A stretch of DNA of 64,000 bases from Saccharothrix tamanrassetensis. GTDB taxonomy: Bacteria > Actinomycetota > Actinomycetes > Mycobacteriales > Pseudonocardiaceae. The notes under the pieces were generated by a model that had not been told where the DNA came from, did no database searches, and worked only from the letters and a program-made list of their open reading frames with translations. The translations under genes were made by a program, and so were the position numbers. Each line of letters begins with the position of its first letter. Position 1 is the first letter of the stretch. The stretch is taken from the NCBI RefSeq assembly GCF_014203665.1, contig NZ_JACHJN010000002.1, positions 62,001 through 126,000 on the forward strand, given 5' to 3'. Shown here piece after piece: positions 50,819-58,708 of the stretch.

Positions 50819-51226
50819 ATGGAAAACCTGCTCGGCCCTGACCCGACGCTGCTGCCCGACCGGCCGGAGGCGCAGGCCGCCGCCGAGGCGGGCACCGATC
50901 CGGCGAAGATCGTCCGTGCCTACCCCGACTTCAGCGAGGCCTGGGCGCTGCTCGCCGAGCGCGCCCTGCAGACCGGCGACCCGGTCGCCGGCTACGCGTT
51001 CGCCCGCACCGGCTACCACCGCGGTCTCGACCAGCTCCGCCGGGCGGGCTGGAAGGGCTTCGGCCCGGTGCCGTGGTCGCACCGGGCCAACCAGGGCTTC
51101 CTGCGCGCGCTCGGCGCACTGGCCCGGGCCGCCGACGAGATCGGCGAGACCGAGGAGTACGAGCGCTGCCGGAAGTTCCTGGCCGACAGCGACCCGGCCG
51201 CCCCCGCCGCGCTCGGCTTGGGCTGA
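50819..51226 (+). CDS. DUF3151 family protein
   Basis: 135 residues from ATG 50819. MENLLGPDPTLLPDRPEAQA, AYPDFSEAWALLAERALQTG, YAFARTGYHRGLDQLRRAGW and KGFGPVPWSHRANQGFLRAL are the DUF3151 signature, an actinobacterial TPR-like helical protein. The conserved placing near fba and purA supports a housekeeping role, so far unknown. Four bases separate it from the small peptide gene. Confidence 0.95.
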   Translation: MENLLGPDPTLLPDRPEAQAAAEAGTDPAKIVRAYPDFSEAWALLAERALQTGDPVAGYAFARTGYHRGLDQLRRAGWKGFGPVPWSHRANQGFLRALGALARAADEIGETEEYERCRKFLADSDPAAPAALGLG

Positions 51227-51231
51227 GCCGA

Positions 51232-52329
51232 GTGGGGGCCGTGCGCGACGAGCTCGCGCGCAGGCTGAAGAGGTGGCAGAGCACGGCCTTGCCGATCGTG
51301 CAGGCCGCGCTCGCCGCCGGCCTGTCCTGGTTCGTCGCGAACACGTTGGTGGGGCACCCGCACCCGTTCTTCGCGCCGATCGCGGCCGTGGTGTGCCTGG
51401 GCGTGTCGCTCGGGCAGCGGCTGCGCCGGGTGGTGGAGCTGGTGGTCGGCGTCTCCGTCGGGGTGGGGGTCGGCGACGTGCTGATCTCGCTGATCGGCTC
51501 CGGGCCGTGGCAGATCGCGCTGGTCGTGGCGCTGGCCATGTCCACGGCGGTGCTGCTGGACGGCGGCGCGGTGATCGCGTTGCAGTCGGCCTCGTCCGCG
51601 GTGCTGGTGGCCACCCTGCTGCCGCCCAGCGCGGGCGGCGGCCTGGACCGGATGGTGGACGCGCTGGTCGGCGGGCTGGTGGGGCTCGCGGTGACGGCGC
51701 TGCTGCCCGCGAACCCGCTGACCGTGGCGCACCGGCAGGCCAAGGCCGTGTTCGGCGAGCTGACGACCGCGCTGCGGGGCGTGGCCAAGGCGGTGGAGGA
51801 GGACGACACCGTGCGGGCGGCGGGGGTGCTCGCACGGCTGCGCGGCAGCCAGGACGCCGTGGACGAGTTCAAGACCGCTCTGCAGACCGGCGGTGAGATC
51901 GCGACCATCGCGCCGATCCGCTGGCGGCGGCGGAACGAACTCGGCCGCTACCAGGCCACCGCCGCACCGATCGACTACGCGCTGCGCAACGCGCGGGTGC
52001 TCGCCCGGCGGGCGTTGGCGGGGTTGCGGCACGGCGAGCGGATGCCCGAGATCCTGCCGGCGGTGCTGCGGCAGTACTCGGATGCCGTCGACCTGCTGCG
52101 CACCGAGCTGGCGCGCGGCGAGGAGCCGACACAGGCACGCGCGTCGGTCCGGGACGCGGTGAGGGTCGCCACCGCCCACCAACTGGGCGGTGAGGGGTTC
52201 TCCACCAAGGTGGTGCTGGCGCAGGTCCGTTCCATCGCGGTGGATCTGTTGCAGGCCACCGGTATGACCCGTGCCGAGGCGGCGGAGTCGTTGCCTCCGC
52301 TGACCCGCAAGACCGGCACCGACACCTAG
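51232..52329 (+). CDS. FUSC-type aromatic acid exporter family protein
   Basis: 365 residues from GTG 51232; GTG 51241 is an alternative (MRDELARRLKRW). The first half has six membrane spans (AALAAGLSWFVANTLVGHPH, FFAPIAAVVCLGVSLGQRLR, VVGVSVGVGVGDVLISLIGS, IALVVALAMSTAVLLDGGAV). The second half is cytosolic and helical (LTTALRGVAKAVEEDDTVRA and AVLRQYSDAVDLLRTELARG). Fusaric-acid-resistance-like proteins (FUSC/ArAE) export aromatic or amphipathic acids. It is probably separate from DUF3151 (gap of 5 bases, so co-transcription is possible). Element C follows 70 bases downstream. Confidence 0.85.
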   Translation: MGAVRDELARRLKRWQSTALPIVQAALAAGLSWFVANTLVGHPHPFFAPIAAVVCLGVSLGQRLRRVVELVVGVSVGVGVGDVLISLIGSGPWQIALVVALAMSTAVLLDGGAVIALQSASSAVLVATLLPPSAGGGLDRMVDALVGGLVGLAVTALLPANPLTVAHRQAKAVFGELTTALRGVAKAVEEDDTVRAAGVLARLRGSQDAVDEFKTALQTGGEIATIAPIRWRRRNELGRYQATAAPIDYALRNARVLARRALAGLRHGERMPEILPAVLRQYSDAVDLLRTELARGEEPTQARASVRDAVRVATAHQLGGEGFSTKVVLAQVRSIAVDLLQATGMTRAEAAESLPPLTRKTGTDT

Positions 52330-52399
52330 CTTCTCTCACGCGGGCCGCCCTCCGGCGCTCTTGGGCTCCGGCGCTCTGGCTGCGCTCCAGCGCACACGT

Positions 52400-52825
52400 G
52401 TGCTTCGTGTTCTCCCCGTACGGCCTGGGCGAAGCCCGACCGCGCTTGGGTTGGTGGTGCAAGCACACTTCACCGCTTGCACCACCAACCCAAGGGTGGT
52501 TGCCTCCGGCAGGCCGTACGGGGAGGGCACGAAGCACTTCCCCACTCCTTGGGGGTCTGCCCGTCCGGCGAGGACTCTTTTAATCCTTCAGCGGGATCGG
52601 TCGGCGACTTGGATCTTGATCGCTTCTGGCCCGCAGATCAAAACCAAAAGCGACGCTCGCCGCTGGGCAGACCTCCGGGGGAGGAAAAACGAAGGGCGGT
52701 CGTGTTCTCCCCGCATGGCCTGTCAAAGACCACCACCCTTGTCCAGGGAGGTCAAGCGGAAAGCGTGCTTGACCTCCCTGGACAAGCGCGGTAGCCCTGC
52801 GGGCAGGCCATACGGGGAGAACACG
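52400..52825. repeat. Composite hairpin element C, in inverse orientation to B
   Basis: C1 (52400-52537): outer ends GTGCTTCGTGTTCTCCCCGT and inverted copy, inner stem GCTTGGGTTGGTGGTGCAAG paired 52444-52464/52475-52494. The inverted box GCCCGTCCGGCGAGGAC lies at 52559-52575, and C2 (52701-52825) has inner stem CTTGTCCAGGGAGGTCAAGC (52738-52757) paired with 52767-52786. The order and internal sequence match the reverse complement of 42041-42499. C2 is exactly as long as B1 (125 bp). No gene in 52330-52902 is supported outside the element. Confidence 0.85.
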
Positions 52826-52902
52826 AAGGCACAGGTGTGCGTCGAGGTGCCGCCTGACCTGTGTAGCGGCGCGTGGGTCGGATGGGGCGAAGGGGCGTGG
52901 AG

Positions 52903-53151
52903 TCAGCCGAGGGGTCGGTTCAGTACGCCGAGGAGTACCTGGTGCACGGCTGCGTGGTCGCGTGGGTCTCTGATTCGGCAAGAGGCTCCGGTGACCGCGT
53001 ACCACTCGTCTGCGCCCTCGTAGCGCACCTTGGCCCGCAGCACGCCGTTCACCAGCGTGGTCCGCAGCTCCAAGTCGCCCGTGACGACGCCGACCTCGTC
53101 GGTCATCACGCCACCGGGCCCGGCCACGAGTGGGGACGAGTAGTCGGCCAT
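52903..53151 (-). CDS. Hypothetical 82-aa protein coupled to the secreted HNH nuclease
   Basis: ATG 53151; the sequence TGATG makes its start share a base with the stop of the nuclease gene, so translation is coupled. The product (MADYSSPLVAGPGGVMTDEV, LELRTTLVNGVLRAKVRYEG, ADEWYAVTGASCRIRDPRDH) is small, soluble and beta-rich, with no signal peptide or membrane span. No family is recognised. Coupling suggests a partner of the nuclease: immunity/inhibitor, or a regulator, but this is inference. Confidence 0.6.
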   Translation of the reverse strand: MADYSSPLVAGPGGVMTDEVGVVTGDLELRTTLVNGVLRAKVRYEGADEWYAVTGASCRIRDPRDHAAVHQVLLGVLNRPLG

Positions 53152-53789
53152 CAGCACCTTCCGAGCATGGACTGCAACGCGGTCTTCTCGGTGGAGTTCA
53201 CCTTGAGCCCCCACCGGTACTTGGTGTGTACCCACATCTTGGCGTAGGTGCACCAGTACGAGGTCAGCGGCGGCTTCCACTGGGCCGGGTCCTGGTCGCC
53301 CTTGGCCTGGTTCACGTTGTCCGTCACGGCGATCAGCTGCGGCCCGGCCAGGTCGTTGGCGAACGACTGCCGGCGCGAGGTCGCCCACGACGCCGCGCCG
53401 GACCGCCACGCCTCGGCGAGCGGCACGACGTGGTCGATGTCCACATCGGACGCGGCGCTCCAGGTGGCCCCGTCGTAGGGGCTGTACCAACGGCCGGAGG
53501 TGGCGGCGCAGGCGGAGTCGGTGACGACGTTCGTGCCGTCCCGCTTGAGCACCGTCTCACGGGTGTTGCAGGCCCCGGAGACGGTGGTCCAGTGCGGGAA
53601 CTGCTCGCGCGAGTAACCCGTCATCGAGCCCTCGGCCGCGACGGTCAGCGACGCCAGCTCGGAGTTCGCGGTGGCGGCGCTGGGGATGCCGGGCGGCGTG
53701 GCCACGGCGGGCGTGGCCAAGCCGAGGGTGAGCGCACCAGCCAGGAGCAGGGGGATCGGGAATCGCGCGGCTTTGTTGACCATTGACAT
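53151..53789 (-). CDS. Secreted HNH endonuclease (DUF1524/GmrSD C-terminal type)
   Basis: 212 residues from ATG 53789 (ATG 53783 is an alternative). Sec signal to about residue 31 (PLLLAGALTLGLATPAVATP). The His-Asn-His-like core is VDIDHVVPLAEAWRSGAASW (with D-H), RRQSFANDLAGPQLIAVTDN and NQAKGDQDPAQWKPP; these are the DUF1524 marks DHVVPLAEAW and A-N-D. Two Cys pairs (CNTR, CAAT and CTYAK) suit an extracellular protein. Homologues in actinomycetes are secreted DNases. The start codon follows at once after a stem that holds the Shine-Dalgarno (53790-53824). Confidence 0.88.
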   Translation of the reverse strand: MSMVNKAARFPIPLLLAGALTLGLATPAVATPPGIPSAATANSELASLTVAAEGSMTGYSREQFPHWTTVSGACNTRETVLKRDGTNVVTDSACAATSGRWYSPYDGATWSAASDVDIDHVVPLAEAWRSGAASWATSRRQSFANDLAGPQLIAVTDNVNQAKGDQDPAQWKPPLTSYWCTYAKMWVHTKYRWGLKVNSTEKTALQSMLGRC

Positions 53790-53824
53790 AATTCCGACCT
53801 TCCTAGTTGGAAGCTGTCGGAATT
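53790..53824 (-). promoter_or_regulatory. Stem covering the ribosome-binding site of the HNH nuclease gene
   Basis: On the minus strand AATTCCGAC and GTCGGAATT are exact reverse complements (53824-53816 and 53798-53790), and inside them CTTCC pairs with GGAAG, separated by a five-base AACTA loop. GGAAGG (the likely Shine-Dalgarno) is within the stem, and the last stem base is directly next to the ATG (53789). The stem would close the start, so a trigger is needed to open it, or it is a protein operator. The stem is AU-rich at its base. Confidence 0.6.
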
Positions 53825-53896
53825 ACCTTGGGCTAATTTTCCTACCTTCTCAATGCCTACGGGTGACCCTCGAATGGCTTATGGACAAACGATTTG

Positions 53897-54574
53897 TTAC
53901 TGCAATCCGCGCACCAGTCGAAGATCCTCCGTGTGGCGGTACCAGGTCCACTTCCCCATCGGACGCGGGTGCGCCACGCCGTCCAACGTCACCTGGACCG
54001 GCAGGCAGCCGAGTTGGAACGCGCGCCCCTCGGTCGTGGTCACCTTCCGGGTGAACAGCCTTTTGTGGATCACGCTCACCAACAGGCCGAGCCCGTTGTC
54101 CGGATCGGGCGTCACCTCCAGCCGGCTCGCCTGCCCGCGCAGCACCACCGTGTCGTCCGCGTAGCCCACGCCGCGCACCGGGCCGAGCGAGCCGAGGCCG
54201 AGCAGCACGCCGCCCACGTCGTCCCGGACGAGTGACACGCGGTCGGGATCGCCGGAGAGGGCGAGGTCCAGTGCGCGGCCGGGATCGGTGGGCAGGCCCC
54301 AGACCCGGGCCACGTCCGAGCCCGGGTCCACCGGCACGTACCCGACCGCGACGTCGGCCAGGCGCTCCGTCCGCAGCAGCCGCAGCACCACGGCGTTCAG
54401 GTCGGCGTCGGTGCCGTGCACGATGAGACGTCCATCACCCAAATCCGGGAAAACCGGGTCCACCTCGGCTTTTCCGGGCCTGGAGGGCACCTGGCGCACC
54501 TCGAACCGGTCACCGTCAGTGATCACCGGCGACTGCGGGTTTCCGCAGGCCAACACGATTCCGCGCACTTTCAT
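53897..54574 (-). CDS. Diverged DAGK-like protein
   Basis: 225 residues from ATG 54574. The middle resembles the diacylglycerol-kinase catalytic domain: LIVHGTDADLNAVVLRLLRT replaces the usual G-G-D-G-T loop (here H-G-T-D-A-D), and VAVGYVPVDPGSDVARVWGL with PTDPGRALDLAL replaces P-x-G-T-x-N-D-x-A-R. The key catalytic Gly/Asp are missing or moved, so activity on diacylglycerol is doubtful. It may be a nucleotide or lipid binder. The C-terminal half is beta-rich, ending GKWTWYRHTEDLRLVRGLQ. It lies between purA and the nuclease gene. Confidence 0.6.
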   Translation of the reverse strand: MKVRGIVLACGNPQSPVITDGDRFEVRQVPSRPGKAEVDPVFPDLGDGRLIVHGTDADLNAVVLRLLRTERLADVAVGYVPVDPGSDVARVWGLPTDPGRALDLALSGDPDRVSLVRDDVGGVLLGLGSLGPVRGVGYADDTVVLRGQASRLEVTPDPDNGLGLLVSVIHKRLFTRKVTTTEGRAFQLGCLPVQVTLDGVAHPRPMGKWTWYRHTEDLRLVRGLQ

Positions 54575-54606
54575 CTCCTGGTCTACCCTCAACCACCGGC
54601 AAGTGA

Positions 54607-55950
<1,344 letters not shown>

Positions 55951-55997
55951 TCCCGCACCGCGGAGCCGGCACCGATCAGCCGGCGGCCTTTCGCGCG

Positions 55998-56038
55998 AAG
56001 TGCCTCCGGTGCCGATGATGTCGGTACCGGAGGCACTT
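55998..56038 (+). terminator. Hairpin terminator after purA
   Basis: AAGTGCCTCCGGTGCCGA (55998-56015) pairs with TCGGTACCGGAGGCACTT (56021-56038) with one mismatch, followed by TCA. It lies 47 bases after the purA stop. Confidence 0.85.
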
Positions 56039-56067
56039 TCATCATCCGGGACGGCACCGTCCACCCG

Positions 56068-56096
56068 TTGACTTCTCCCGGCCCGCCCCGAAAACT
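56068..56096 (+). promoter_or_regulatory. Promoter of the sulfonate operon leader peptide
   Basis: TTGACT (56068-56073), a 17-bp spacer and AAAACT (56091-56096). Transcription would start about base 56103, so the leader-peptide ATG at 56104 is at or next to the 5' end (leaderless). Confidence 0.55.
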
Positions 56097-56103
56097 CGGG
56101 CTC

Positions 56104-56184
56104 ATGAGTGGGCGCGAAATCCTGGTCGCCCGCCTGCACGTCGACCTCCGGCGGCAGGCGAGCGCGATCTGTCGCACGCGCTGA
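56104..56184 (+). CDS. Leader peptide of the sulfonate operon with a regulatory Cys codon
   Basis: 26 codons: MSGREILVARLHVDLRRQAS followed by AICRTR and TGA. This matches the short leader peptides found upstream of sulfur-assimilation genes in actinobacteria (R-L/R-HVDLxRxxSAIC pattern), in which the conserved late Cys codon (residue 23) senses cysteinyl-tRNA and couples to attenuation or ribosome-mediated control. It is 46 bases upstream of the permease start. The gene is too short for ordinary prediction. Confidence 0.8.
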   Translation: MSGREILVARLHVDLRRQASAICRTR

Positions 56185-56230
56185 CAACCACTCGTCCCCT
56201 GCCCGATTTTCGTTGTCCCACGGAGAAATC

Positions 56231-57091
56231 GTGTCGATTTCCACCGCGGGTGTCGTCGCGCGCCCGGAAACAGTCGCCACCTCGCGCGCACCCGCCGAGA
56301 AGCAGTCCGGAAAACAACGCAGGAACCGATCCGGCAGACCACGCGGACGGCCCGACGTCGCCCGGTGGCTGAGCCCGGTCGGCCTGGTCCTGCTGTGGCA
56401 GGCGGCGAGCAGCGCCGGCGTGCTGCCGCCCGACAAGCTCGCCTCGCCGCTGACCGTGTTCGTGTCCGGCTACGAACTCGTGCTGGACGGCTCGCTGGTC
56501 GACGCGTTCCTGGTGTCGTCGAGCCGGGTCGCGGTCGGGTTCGTGCTCGGCACGCTGGTCGGCGGCGCGCTCGGGCTGGCGTCCGGCCTGTCCCGCTGGG
56601 GCGAACGGCTGCTGGACCCGCCCGTGCAGATGCTGCGCACGTTGCCGCACCTGGGGCTGATCCCGCTGTTCATCCTGTGGTTCGGCATCGGCGAGGAGCC
56701 CAAGCTGGCGCTGGTCGCGGCCGGCGTGGCGTTCCCGCTGTACCTGAACCTGCACGCGGGCATCCGGCAGGCCGACCCGGCGCTGCTGGAAGCCGCGCGG
56801 GTGCTGGGGTTCTCGCGGTTCGAGCGGATCGCGCACGTGGTGCTGCCCTCCGCGGTGCCACAGACCCTGGTGGGACTGCGGATCGCGCTCGGCACGGCGT
56901 GGTTGTCGCTGATCGTCGGCGAGCAGATCAACGCGGACGCGGGCATCGGGTTCCTGATCAACAACGCCCGTGAGTTCCTGCGCACGGACGTCGTCGTGGT
57001 GGGGCTGGCGGTCTACGCGCTGCTCGGGCTGACCACCGACGCCCTGGTGCGCGGGCTGGAGAGGAGGGTGCTGCGGTGGCGGGCGCGGTGA
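56231..57091 (+). CDS. ssuC: Sulfonate ABC transporter permease SsuC
   Basis: 286 residues from GTG 56231 behind GGAGAAA. An N-terminal disordered stretch of about 45 residues (APAEKQSGKQRRNRSGRPRG) precedes the membrane part. The six-span permease carries the EAA loop (EAARVLGFSRFERIAHVVLP) and AVPQTLVGLRIALGTAWLSL, QINADAGIGFLINNAREFLR. It pairs with SsuB and SsuA encoded downstream. Substrates are alkanesulfonates or taurine-like compounds. Confidence 0.92.
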   Translation: MSISTAGVVARPETVATSRAPAEKQSGKQRRNRSGRPRGRPDVARWLSPVGLVLLWQAASSAGVLPPDKLASPLTVFVSGYELVLDGSLVDAFLVSSSRVAVGFVLGTLVGGALGLASGLSRWGERLLDPPVQMLRTLPHLGLIPLFILWFGIGEEPKLALVAAGVAFPLYLNLHAGIRQADPALLEAARVLGFSRFERIAHVVLPSAVPQTLVGLRIALGTAWLSLIVGEQINADAGIGFLINNAREFLRTDVVVVGLAVYALLGLTTDALVRGLERRVLRWRAR

Positions 57092-57777
57092 GCATTCGCG
57101 GTCTGGCCAAGGAGTTCGGCACCCGGCGGGTGCTGGACGGGCTGGACCTGGAGATCGCGCCCGGCGAGTTCGTGGCGCTGCTCGGGCGCAGCGGGTGCGG
57201 CAAGTCGACGCTGCTCCGCATCCTGGCCGGGCTGGACGCGGAGGTCGAGGGCGCGTTCTCGGTGCCGGACAAGGTTTCCATGGCGTTCCAGCAACCCCGG
57301 CTGCTGCCGTGGCGGCGGGTGTGGCGCAACATCTCGTTGGGGCTGCACGGGGTCGACGGCCGCGCGGTGGCGGAGAAGGCGCTGGCCGAGGTGCGGTTGG
57401 AGTCGCACGCCGACGCCTGGCCGTTGACGCTGTCCGGTGGTGAGGCGCAGCGGGTGTCCCTGGCGCGGGCGCTGGTGCGCGAGCCGGAGCTGTTGCTGCT
57501 GGACGAGCCGTTCGGCGCGCTGGACGCGTTGACGCGGTCGGCGATGCACCGGCTGGTGGAACAGCTGTGGCGGGAACACCGGCCTTCGGTGCTGTTCGTG
57601 ACGCACGACGTGGACGAGGCGCTGCTGCTGGCCGATCGGGTGGTCGTGCTGGAGGCGGGCCGGATCGTCGCCGAGCACCGGGTCGACCTGCCGCGCCCCC
57701 GCCGGCGGGCGTCCTTCGTGGACCTGCGGGTGGAAGTGCTCGCCGACCTGGGAGTGGACGATGTCGAAGCTGCTTAG
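57076..57777 (+). CDS. ssuB: Sulfonate ABC transporter ATP-binding protein SsuB
   Basis: 233 residues from GTG 57076, overlapping SsuC by 16 bases. Walker A GRSGCGKSTLLRILAGLD, the Q-loop in SMAFQQPRLLPWRRVWRNIS, signature LSGGEAQRVSLARAL, Walker B LLLLDEPFGALDALTRS and H-loop VLFVTHDVDEALLLADRVVV are all present. It energises SsuC. The next gene starts 17 bases inside its end. Confidence 0.95.
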   Translation: MAGAVSIRGLAKEFGTRRVLDGLDLEIAPGEFVALLGRSGCGKSTLLRILAGLDAEVEGAFSVPDKVSMAFQQPRLLPWRRVWRNISLGLHGVDGRAVAEKALAEVRLESHADAWPLTLSGGEAQRVSLARALVREPELLLLDEPFGALDALTRSAMHRLVEQLWREHRPSVLFVTHDVDEALLLADRVVVLEAGRIVAEHRVDLPRPRRRASFVDLRVEVLADLGVDDVEAA

Positions 57778-58708
57778 CGCGTTGGTCGTGGCGGTGCTGG
57801 TGTCGGCCGGTTGCGGCTCGGCGTCGTCGTCCGGGGAGGTCGTGCTGAAGGTGGGCGACCAGAAGGGCAACGTCAAGACGCTGCTGACCGCGGCCGGACT
57901 GCTGGAGGACTTCCCGCACCGGATCGAGTGGTCCACGTTCACCTCCGGGCCGCCGCTGCTGGAGGCGGCGTCGGCGGGGGCGATCGACATCGGCGCGGTG
58001 GGCAACACGCCGCCGATCTTCGCCGCCGCCGCCAACGCCAGGATCGCGGTCGTCTACTCCGCCAAGGGCAACGTCGAGAGCGACGTGATCCTGGTGCCGG
58101 ACGGCTCGCCGCTGAGCTCGGTCGCGGAGTTGCGGGGGAAGAGCATCGCGGTGGCGAAGGGAAGTTCGGCGCACGGCCAGGTCCTGACCACGTTGAGCGC
58201 GGCGGGGTTGAGCACCAAGGACGTGACGCTGAACTTCCTCCAGCCGTCGGACGCCTACGCGGCGCTCCGGCAGAAGCGGGTCGACGCGTGGGCGGTGTGG
58301 GATCCCTACACGTCGCAGGCGTTGCTGGAATCCGGTGCCCGGGTGCTCGCGGACGGTCGTGGGACCGCCAACGGCTACACGTTCCAGGTGGCGGGCAAGG
58401 CGGCGCTGGACGATCCGGGGAAGACCGGGGCCATCAGGGAGTTGCTGATCCGGGTGGCCAAGGCGCAGCGGTGGGCGGACTCGCACCGCGAGGAGTGGGC
58501 GACGGCGTGGGCCGCCGAGACCGGGCTGAAGCCCGAGGTGGCGCGGGCGGCCGTGGAGCGGGGTGCGGACCTGCCGGTGAAGCTGGACGACGCGGTGATC
58601 GCGTCCGAGCAGCAGCTGGCGGACGCGTTCAGCGCGGACGGCACGTTGCCCGGCGAGGTGGACTTCGAGAAGTTCGTGGACACGCGCTTCCAGGGAGAAC
58701 TGTCATGA
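57761..58708 (+). CDS. ssuA: Sulfonate-binding lipoprotein SsuA
   Basis: 315 residues from ATG 57761, overlapping SsuB by 17 bases. Lipoprotein signal LLSALVVAVLVSAGC with Cys18 as the lipid anchor. Binding-protein fold: LLEAASAGAIDIGAVGNTPP (the loop that closes on the sulfonate group), VELRGKSIAVAKGSSAHGQV-like AELRGKSIAVAKGSSAHGQV, and RQKRVDAWAVWDPYTSQALL. The last part is helical and charged. It collects the ligand on the outer face and hands it to SsuC. Confidence 0.93.
   Translation: MSKLLSALVVAVLVSAGCGSASSSGEVVLKVGDQKGNVKTLLTAAGLLEDFPHRIEWSTFTSGPPLLEAASAGAIDIGAVGNTPPIFAAAANARIAVVYSAKGNVESDVILVPDGSPLSSVAELRGKSIAVAKGSSAHGQVLTTLSAAGLSTKDVTLNFLQPSDAYAALRQKRVDAWAVWDPYTSQALLESGARVLADGRGTANGYTFQVAGKAALDDPGKTGAIRELLIRVAKAQRWADSHREEWATAWAAETGLKPEVARAAVERGADLPVKLDDAVIASEQQLADAFSADGTLPGEVDFEKFVDTRFQGELS

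Noticed and set aside
42041-52825. Composite transposon made of elements B and C
   Set aside because: No transposase, no target-site duplication that I can identify, and the fba-DUF3151-purA order across element C looks ancestral.
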